In this document: piece by piece, positions 1 through 4,517 of the stretch
Numbering within the stretch: the stretch's first letter is position 1
Layout of the letters: the number at the start of each line of letters is the position of its first letter
Source of the DNA: Actinobacteria bacterium UBA3028
GTDB lineage: Bacteria; Actinomycetota; Actinomycetes; Nanopelagicales; Nanopelagicaceae
Length of the DNA: 5,246 nt
NCBI GenBank assembly: GCA_002367715.1
Contig: DFDL01000018.1
Span: 1-5,246 of the forward strand
Direction of reading: 5' to 3'
The notes under the pieces: generated by a model
Databases searched by the model: none
What the model saw: only the letters and a program-made list of their open reading frames with translations
Told to the model about the DNA's origin: nothing
Position numbers and translations under genes: made by a program

Positions 1-474
1 CCACAAGGCGGTAAGGCAAATTCTGTAACCACAAGAATTCCTGGCGGAATTAATGACGGTGCAAAAATTAAATTAAAGGGGCGCGGTGGCAAAGGGCCAG
101 CAGGTCCTGGTGATTTATTTGTAACTGTAAATGTTGTGAAACATCCAGTGTTTTCAAGAAACGAATCCAATTTATTGATGACGCTTCCAGTTACCTTTAC
201 CGAAGCTGCGCTTGGAGCTGATATAAAAGTTCCGACTCTTGATGGCGATGAAGTAACAGTTCGTATCGCTCCGGGCACGCCTAATGGCCGCACACTTCGA
301 ATTAAATCTCGTGGCGTGCAAACCGCCAGAGGCACTGGCGATTTATTAATTACTATTGAGATTCAAGTTCCGCAACGCGTTGATGGTAAAGCAAAAGAAG
401 CGCTTGAAGCTTTTGCAAAAGCTACGGAAGAATTCAATCCGCGGGCTGATTTAGCACAGAGAGCGAGGGCGTAG
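1..474 (+). CDS. dnaJ: Chaperone protein DnaJ, C-terminal part (5' end outside the window)
   Basis: This is the last 157 codons of a DnaJ/Hsp40 co-chaperone, which hands unfolded substrates to DnaK and stimulates its ATPase in the cytoplasm. The reading frame is open from base 1 and ends at TAG 472-474. The fragment covers the end of C-terminal domain I (RIPGGINDGAKIKLKGRG, fragment residues 12-29, then GDLFVTV) and domain II (HPVF at 48-51, VPTLDG at 77-82, PGTPNGRTLRIKSRGV at 91-106, GDLL at 113-116). It closes with EFNPRADLAQRARA, which resembles the FNPRA tail I recall from actinobacterial DnaJ1. The J domain, the Gly/Phe linker and any zinc finger lie upstream and cannot be judged. hspR follows after 2 nt, the usual actinobacterial dnaK-grpE-dnaJ-hspR order, so this is most likely the HspR-controlled DnaJ1 copy. 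The family call is very secure; the DnaJ1 assignment rests on context and the C-terminal tail. Confidence 0.95.
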   Translation, partial: PQGGKANSVTTRIPGGINDGAKIKLKGRGGKGPAGPGDLFVTVNVVKHPVFSRNESNLLMTLPVTFTEAALGADIKVPTLDGDEVTVRIAPGTPNGRTLRIKSRGVQTARGTGDLLITIEIQVPQRVDGKAKEALEAFAKATEEFNPRADLAQRARA

Positions 475-476
475 TC

Positions 477-854
477 ATGAGCAATGAAGAACATTCAGAT
501 GATGAAGCCGTATATGTAATTTCAATTGCGTCACAACTTTCCGGAATGCATCCGCAAACTTTGCGGCAATACGATCGCATGGGTTTAGTTTCACCAGGTC
601 GCGCATCAGGCCGGGGCCGTAGATATTCGTTGCTTGACATTGCATCATTGCGAAATATTCAGCGCCTTGTCGGTGAAGGAATAAACCTTGCAGGAATAAA
701 ACGAATTATGGAATTGGAATCCGCCGTGGCGTCAATGGCGCTGGAGGTTGCAAAGCTACGCACCGAAGTTGATGCGTTAATTGAAGCCAATCCGCCAAAA
801 TCTTTGGTGCGAAAAGGTAAGCAAACAATCATGGTTTATAAGGAAGAGGGCTAA
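477..854 (+). CDS. hspR: HspR, MerR-family heat-shock transcriptional repressor
   Basis: This 125-residue protein is a complete HspR, the repressor of the dnaK operon. The winged helix-turn-helix is at residues 13-51: YVISIASQLSGMHPQTLRQY, then DRMGLVSPGR and GRGRRYS. The HspR signature EGINLAGIKRIMELE follows at 67-81. A heptad-like helix (residues 79-104) fits a dimerising coiled coil. The end (KQTIMVYKEEG) includes a short hydrophobic stretch like the tails of other HspR proteins. In studied actinobacteria HspR binds HAIR inverted repeats (CTTGAGT-N7-ACTCAAG) upstream of dnaK and clpB with DnaK as co-repressor. No such site lies in the non-coding parts of this window, so control presumably acts on an upstream promoter. 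ATG 477 lies 2 nt after the dnaJ stop, and its Shine-Dalgarno GAGG (465-468, 8-nt spacing) is inside dnaJ, so the two genes are almost certainly co-transcribed and perhaps translationally coupled. Confidence 0.95.
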   Translation: MSNEEHSDDEAVYVISIASQLSGMHPQTLRQYDRMGLVSPGRASGRGRRYSLLDIASLRNIQRLVGEGINLAGIKRIMELESAVASMALEVAKLRTEVDALIEANPPKSLVRKGKQTIMVYKEEG

Positions 855-863
855 GGTTCACGC

Positions 864-1397
864 ATGAATTCACGCGACAAGTTGAGAGAAGAAATTCTAA
901 ATAAGGCCGTAGTTCATGGCAAAGTTATTTTATCTTCAGGTAAAGAAGCCGACTACTACGTCGATCTTCGTCGCGTAACTCTTGATTCTGTTGCAGCTCC
1001 TCTAGTTGGCGAAGTAATGCTTGATTTAACTAAAGATTTAGAATTCGATGCCGTCGGCGGTTTAACTCTCGGAGCAGATCCAGTTGCAACAGCGATGATG
1101 CATGTTGCGGCAAGTAAAGGTCGCAACTTAGATTCTTTTGTAGTTCGCAAAGCTGAAAAAGCACATGGGCTACAGCGTCGAATCGAAGGACCCGATGTTA
1201 AAGGCCGCCGGGTTCTTGCGGTTGAAGATACATCCACAACAGGTGGATCAGTTATGACTGCAGTCGAAGCACTTAAAGAGGCGGGCGCAATTGTGGTTGG
1301 TGTTGCAGTTATTGTTGAACGCGGTGCTGCGCCACTTATTGCCGAAAATGGTTTGAAGTATTTAGCGGCCTACCAACTTGCAGATTTAGGGCTCTAA
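864..1397 (+). CDS. pyrE: Orotate phosphoribosyltransferase (de novo UMP synthesis)
   Basis: PyrE transfers the phosphoribosyl group of PRPP to orotate, giving orotidine 5'-phosphate and pyrophosphate, the next-to-last step of UMP synthesis. It is a cytoplasmic enzyme that normally works as a dimer. The 177-residue protein is full length for the family. It shows the N-terminal SGKEADYYVDLR motif (25-36), the flexible catalytic loop VRKAEKAHG (94-102, with R95, K96, K99 and H101 in the expected places) and the PRPP-binding motif AVEDTSTTGGS (119-129). The ending YQLADLGL is typical of actinobacterial PyrE. ATG 864 has AAGG (853-856) 7 nt upstream, overlapping the hspR stop codon. The 9-nt gap to hspR suggests transcription from the heat-shock operon. 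The stop codon TAA (1395-1397) overlaps the stop of the convergent dedA gene. No key residue appears to be missing. Confidence 0.95.
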   Translation: MNSRDKLREEILNKAVVHGKVILSSGKEADYYVDLRRVTLDSVAAPLVGEVMLDLTKDLEFDAVGGLTLGADPVATAMMHVAASKGRNLDSFVVRKAEKAHGLQRRIEGPDVKGRRVLAVEDTSTTGGSVMTAVEALKEAGAIVVGVAVIVERGAAPLIAENGLKYLAAYQLADLGL

Positions 1398-2059
1398 CCT
1401 TTTCTCTCTTTACGCTCTTTATAGATTCCACTGAAAAGCGGCAAAAGCGAGATCAATACAATTAATCCAACAATTGGATATAAATATTGATTTACTGATC
1501 CCTTGATTACATCACCGAGAAGATAACCAATTCCGATTGCAACCTGGGTCCAGATAATTGCCCCGATTGCATTCCAAGTTGAAAATAATTTACGATCTAG
1601 ATGTGTAACTCCACAGACTGGATTAATCAGGGTTCGGGCAAATGGAACAAAGCGCCCAAAAACTAAAGCCTTACGTGGGCCATATTTAATTAACCACTTC
1701 TCAGTAGTGGCGACCACTCTTTGATTAAAGAATCTAGTGTTTGGTCGATCAAAAAACTTTCTGCCAAATTTTTTGCCAAACCAATAGCCAACTTCACCAC
1801 CTGTAATTGCAGCGATTGGTGCCAATGCGAATAACAATGGAGCCGATAGTTTGGCATCACCTAAAAGTGCAGCTCCTGTTCCAGAAGCAGCAATTCCAGC
1901 AAGGAAGACGACCTCGCCCCCTGGGAAAATTAGGCCAATCAGCAGCCCAGTTTCCATAAAAATAATGGCCAGCACACCTATTAATCCAAGGCCAGAGACA
2001 ACCGCGTGGGCATCGAGCAGGTCAGTTAAGTTCTCAAATAGGTTCTCAAATAGGTTCAT
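1394..2059 (-). CDS. DedA-family (SNARE-associated / VTT domain) integral membrane protein
   Basis: This 221-residue inner-membrane protein belongs to the DedA family, whose members support membrane homeostasis and include lipid-carrier flippases and proton-linked transporters. The substrate here is unknown. Visible family features are METGLLIGLIFPGG (35-48), a re-entrant-like hydrophobic stretch, the glycine-spaced GGEVGYWFGKKFG (87-99), and the hallmark GRFVPFARTLINPVCG (135-150) with R136, P139 and R142. Hydrophobic segments lie near 22-45, 50-66, 73-92, 160-182 and 190-211, followed by a basic cytoplasmic tail (YKERKERKG). E36, R136 and R142 match residues reported as essential in E. coli YqjA/YghB; the acidic residue of the PGD motif is shifted (PGGE). 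ATG 2059 is the first possible start because an in-frame stop lies 12 nt upstream. No Shine-Dalgarno is visible, so leaderless translation is possible. The N-terminus contains a 12-nt tandem duplication. The gene diverges from hppA and converges on pyrE. Confidence 0.92.
   Translation of the reverse strand: MNLFENLFENLTDLLDAHAVVSGLGLIGVLAIIFMETGLLIGLIFPGGEVVFLAGIAASGTGAALLGDAKLSAPLLFALAPIAAITGGEVGYWFGKKFGRKFFDRPNTRFFNQRVVATTEKWLIKYGPRKALVFGRFVPFARTLINPVCGVTHLDRKLFSTWNAIGAIIWTQVAIGIGYLLGDVIKGSVNQYLYPIVGLIVLISLLPLFSGIYKERKERKG
2030..2057. repeat. 12-bp tandem repeat (2.3 copies) in the dedA N-terminal codons
   Basis: The unit GTTCTCAAATAG occurs at 2030-2041 and 2042-2053, followed by a partial GTTC at 2054-2057, all perfect. 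On the minus strand it encodes the repeated tetrapeptide in MNLFENLFENL, right after the start codon of the DedA-family gene. Because the unit is a multiple of three, gain or loss of a copy would change the length by four residues without a frameshift. Confidence 0.9.
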
Positions 2060-2064
2060 TGTGG

Positions 2065-2094
2065 GGTTAGGTTATCTGGTCGCCTAACCTAACC
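2065..2094. repeat. Perfect 10-bp inverted repeat, possible operator of dedA
   Basis: GGTTAGGTTA (2065-2074) and TAACCTAACC (2085-2094) are exact reverse complements separated by 10 bases. Arm centres are 20 bp apart, about two helical turns, which suits a dimeric DNA-binding protein. The same sequence could form a hairpin in RNA, but there is no U-tract on either strand, and the position, 6 bp upstream of the dedA start codon, argues against a terminator. The binding protein is unknown; the operator role is inferred. Confidence 0.6.
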
Positions 2095-2097
2095 TAA
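2069..2097 (-). promoter_or_regulatory. Candidate dedA promoter (weak)
   Basis: On the minus strand TAACCT (2074 down to 2069) fits the actinobacterial TANNNT -10 pattern. A poor -35-like TTAGGT (2097 down to 2092) lies 17 bp upstream. The -10 ends 9 nt before the ATG at 2059, which would make the dedA mRNA leaderless or nearly so, in keeping with the lack of a Shine-Dalgarno. An alternative pair is TTGCGC (2113 down to 2108) with TAGGTT (2091 down to 2086) at 16-bp spacing. Either choice overlaps the inverted repeat. Confidence 0.3.
2083..2097. repeat. Three perfect tandem CCTAA pentamers
   Basis: CCTAA is repeated three times without a mismatch at 2083-2097 in the dedA-hppA intergenic region. 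On the minus strand this reads as TTAGG repeats. It supplies the right arm of the inverted repeat at 2065-2094, so the arms can pair in more than one register. Confidence 0.9.
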
Positions 2098-2137
2098 GCT
2101 AAATTGAGCGCAATTAATCTGTGGAATACCTATTTAT

Positions 2138-2168
2138 TTGCATCTGGTAGCGCTTCTATGTGTAATCT
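2138..2168 (+). promoter_or_regulatory. Candidate hppA promoter (weak)
   Basis: TTGCAT (2138-2143) and TAATCT (2163-2168) are separated by 19 bp and resemble -35 and -10 elements upstream of hppA. The match is modest and the spacing is at the long end. A promoter must exist for hppA somewhere in 2095-2200, because the neighbouring gene is divergent, but its exact position is not certain. Confidence 0.2.
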
Positions 2169-2201
2169 TTCGACCTCATGGGTTCAACGACGCACACATA
2201 T

Positions 2202-2206
2202 AGGAG
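2202..2206 (+). promoter_or_regulatory. Ribosome binding site of hppA
   Basis: AGGAG at 2202-2206 lies 6 nt before the GTG at 2213. An in-frame TAG at 2201-2203 excludes any earlier start, so this site fixes GTG 2213 as the start codon. Confidence 0.85.
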
Positions 2207-2212
2207 ATCTTC

Positions 2213-4468
2213 GTGGAAAATCTGGTCCAAGTAACTGGTTCCAACCTGACCTACGTTTATGTGGTTCTGGGTATTTCGTTAGTGGCACTAGCCATTGCAT
2301 ACGCTCTTCGCGCTCAAGTTTTGGCAGCGAACGAGGGAACCGAGAAAATGCAGGAGATAGCAGAGGCCGTTCAAGAAGGCGCAGCAGCTTATTTGAATCG
2401 TCAATTTAAGACCCTCTCATATTTTGTAGCAATAGTTTTCTTCCTGCTCTTCGCCTTACCAGGAGATTTCGAAATTCGCTTAGGCCGTTCTATCTTCTTC
2501 TTACTCGGCGCAGTCTTCTCTGCGGCCGTTGGCTATAACGGTATGTGGCTAGCAGTTCGGGCAAATGTTCGTGTTGCAGAGGCAGCCCGACAGAAGTCAG
2601 CAGAGAATGCAGTAAAGATTGCATTTAGAACTGGTGGCGTTGTCGGAATGACAACAGTTGGTTTGGGATTACTAGGCGCATCACTTGTTGTTGCAATCTA
2701 TCGCGAAAACGCACCAGCAGTTCTTGAAGGTTTTGGTTTCGGCGCAGCAATGCTTGCTATGTTTATGCGCGTTGGCGGCGGTATCTTTACAAAGGCTGCA
2801 GATGTCGGCGCGGATTTAGTTGGAAAAGTTGAACAAGGAATTCCAGAAGATGATCCTCGCAACCCTGCAACAATTGCAGATAACGTTGGTGACAACGTAG
2901 GAGATTGCGCAGGAATGGCGGCAGACCTCTTTGAGTCTTACGCAGTAACACTTGTTGCAGCGCTAATTCTTGGAAAAGCTGGATTTGGTGATGCCGGATT
3001 GATATTTCCATTGATAGTTCCAGCAATTGGAATCCTCACAGCGATTATCGGAATCTTTATTACCCGCCTTCGCCCAACTGATAAATCAGCCATGCAGGCG
3101 ATCAATCGCTCATTCTTTTCATCGGCAATTATTTCAGCAGTTCTAGTTGGATTTGCAACTTATACCTACCTACCAGCTTCACTAAAGCAAATGTCTGGCT
3201 TAACTCCGGAAGCAGCCGCAGCTGATGTTAATCCTCGCGTTCTTGCAATCGGCGCAGTACTAATCGGAATTCTATTGGCCGCAGCAATTCAATTATTGAC
3301 CGGATTCTTTACTGAAGTTGGTAAGCGTCCAGTAAATGATGTTGCAGCATCTTCAAAAACTGGCGCCGCAACAGTAATTCTTGCCGGTATCTCAGTTGGA
3401 TTTGAATCAGCGGTTTATTCTGCGCTACTAATTGCAGCTGCAGTATTCGGCGCATTCTTATTAGGTGGCGGTTCAATTGTTCTCTCACTATTTGCAGTCT
3501 CACTAGCGGGAACTGGTCTACTTACAACTGTCGGTGTAATTGTTGCAATGGATACCTTTGGCCCAATTTCAGATAACGCTCAAGGAATTGCTGAGATGTC
3601 TGGAGACGTAAAGGGTGAAGGTGCTCAAATCCTTACCTCTCTAGATGCAGTAGGTAACACAACAAAGGCAATCACAAAAGGAATCGCAATTGCTACAGCG
3701 GTACTTGCAGCAACAGCTCTATTTGGTGCATTTACAGATGCGATTAAGGAAGCTGTTCATAAAGCTGTTGGCGATGCTGAGGTCGCACTTCAATATCAAG
3801 GTATTTTCAATGTTGCAGATCCGCGCAACTTAGTTGGATTAATAATTGGCGCAGCAGTTGTATTTATGTTCTCTGGCCTTGCAATCAATGCAGTCTCACG
3901 AGCAGCTGGCGCAGTAGTTTATGAAGTTCGTGAACAATTTAGATTGCATCCTGGAATCATGAAGGGAACCGAGAAGCCAGAATATGGTCGCGTAGTAGAT
4001 ATCTGTACTCGTGACTCACTTCGTGAACTCGTAACACCAGGGTTACTTGCAGTTATGGCACCAATCGCCGTCGGATTTGGTTTAGGTGTTGGCGCACTTG
4101 GCGCATATCTTGCAGGCTCAATTGGCACCGGAACTTTGATGGCGGTATTTCTATCGAACTCTGGTGGTGCTTGGGATAACGCAAAGAAAATGGTTGAAGA
4201 TGGAAACCATGGTGGAAAGGGATCTAATGCACATCACGCAACTATCGTTGGTGACACAGTGGGAGATCCATTTAAAGACACAGCAGGTCCAGCTATTAAC
4301 CCACTAATTAAAGTTATGAATCTGGTCGGATTACTTGTAACTCCAGCAATTGTTGGATTTGCCCTTAATGACAATGCAAATTACTCACGCATAATTGCCG
4401 CAGTAGCAACTTTGGTAATTATTTACGCACTGATTCGAAATCGTCGCGCATCCACAACTATCCTCTAA
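2213..4468 (+). CDS. hppA: K+-independent H+-translocating membrane pyrophosphatase
   Basis: HppA is an integral membrane enzyme that hydrolyses pyrophosphate and uses the energy to pump protons out of the cytoplasm. The 751-residue protein is full length, with about 15-17 hydrophobic segments. The PPi/Mg-binding motifs are all visible: DVGADLVGKVE (197-207), DNVGDNVGDCAG (223-234), SDNAQGIAEM (453-462), GGAWDNAKK (651-659) and GDTVGDPFKDTAGPAINPLIK (two parts, 680-690 and 691-700). E241 in DLFESY is a likely gate or coupling residue. The subclass motif reads GNTTKAITKG (481-490). Lysine at 485 and threonine at 488 mark the K+-independent class, where K+-dependent enzymes carry Ala and Gly/Ala; this class is known only as proton pumps. 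The start is GTG 2213 with AGGAG 6 nt upstream and an in-frame stop just before it. It diverges from dedA and is followed after 49 nt by topA, a neighbour I recall near hppA in other actinobacteria such as Streptomyces. Confidence 0.97.
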   Translation: MENLVQVTGSNLTYVYVVLGISLVALAIAYALRAQVLAANEGTEKMQEIAEAVQEGAAAYLNRQFKTLSYFVAIVFFLLFALPGDFEIRLGRSIFFLLGAVFSAAVGYNGMWLAVRANVRVAEAARQKSAENAVKIAFRTGGVVGMTTVGLGLLGASLVVAIYRENAPAVLEGFGFGAAMLAMFMRVGGGIFTKAADVGADLVGKVEQGIPEDDPRNPATIADNVGDNVGDCAGMAADLFESYAVTLVAALILGKAGFGDAGLIFPLIVPAIGILTAIIGIFITRLRPTDKSAMQAINRSFFSSAIISAVLVGFATYTYLPASLKQMSGLTPEAAAADVNPRVLAIGAVLIGILLAAAIQLLTGFFTEVGKRPVNDVAASSKTGAATVILAGISVGFESAVYSALLIAAAVFGAFLLGGGSIVLSLFAVSLAGTGLLTTVGVIVAMDTFGPISDNAQGIAEMSGDVKGEGAQILTSLDAVGNTTKAITKGIAIATAVLAATALFGAFTDAIKEAVHKAVGDAEVALQYQGIFNVADPRNLVGLIIGAAVVFMFSGLAINAVSRAAGAVVYEVREQFRLHPGIMKGTEKPEYGRVVDICTRDSLRELVTPGLLAVMAPIAVGFGLGVGALGAYLAGSIGTGTLMAVFLSNSGGAWDNAKKMVEDGNHGGKGSNAHHATIVGDTVGDPFKDTAGPAINPLIKVMNLVGLLVTPAIVGFALNDNANYSRIIAAVATLVIIYALIRNRRASTTIL

Positions 4469-4495
4469 TCAGAGCAAGAAGAGCTTAAATAAGAG

Positions 4496-4512
4496 TTAGG
4501 AACTTCCCCTAA
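4496..4512. repeat. Short inverted repeat in the hppA-topA gap
   Basis: TTAGG (4496-4500) and CCTAA (4508-4512) flank seven bases. The overlapping palindromes GGAA-C-TTCC (4499-4507) and CCT-A-AGG (4508-4514) are also perfect. The arms are short, no U-tract follows, and the element ends 5 nt before the topA start, so it is not a convincing terminator. It might affect topA translation or bind a regulator, but it could be chance. Confidence 0.4.
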
Positions 4513-4515
4513 GGA
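4511..4515 (+). promoter_or_regulatory. Ribosome binding site of topA with unusually short spacing
   Basis: AAGGA at 4511-4515 is the only Shine-Dalgarno-like sequence before ATG 4518, yet only 2 nt separate them, against a usual 5-9. The start itself is secure, because TopA proteins begin with a few residues before LVIVESPAK. Translation may be weak or may depend on other features. Confidence 0.5.
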
Positions 4516-4517
4516 CT

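Noticed and set aside
956..1237. Minus-strand frame inside pyrE, and similar frames at 434-640, 1851-2087 (plus) and 4997-5203
   Set aside because: All are shadows of secure genes on the other strand, with no motifs of their own.
2065..2094. Inverted repeat as a Rho-independent terminator
   Set aside because: No U-tract follows on either strand, the genes on both sides point away from it, and it sits next to a start codon.
2083..2097. TTAGG/CCTAA repeats as telomere-like DNA
   Set aside because: Only three units are present, inside a bacterial intergenic region with normal gene context on both sides. The similarity to arthropod telomere repeats is coincidental.
2095..2212. Riboswitch or small RNA upstream of hppA
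   Set aside because: I could not recognise any known riboswitch core or a strong hairpin followed by a U-tract in these roughly 115 bases.
2312..2318. GCTCAAG, resembling half of an HspR HAIR operator
   Set aside because: It lies inside hppA coding sequence, and the partner half CTTGAGT is absent at the required 7-nt spacing.
2104..2409. Plus-strand frame overlapping the hppA start
   Set aside because: Its start lacks a Shine-Dalgarno, most of it overlaps hppA in another frame, and the translation is Ser/Arg/Gly-rich without recognisable motifs.
2787..3026. Open minus-strand frames inside hppA (also near 2698-2895, 3309-3503 and 3919-4128)
   Set aside because: They are antisense to a full-length, well-conserved gene, with low-complexity translations rich in Leu/Gln/Arg or Pro/Ser, and no family resemblance. 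They follow from the codon use of hppA.
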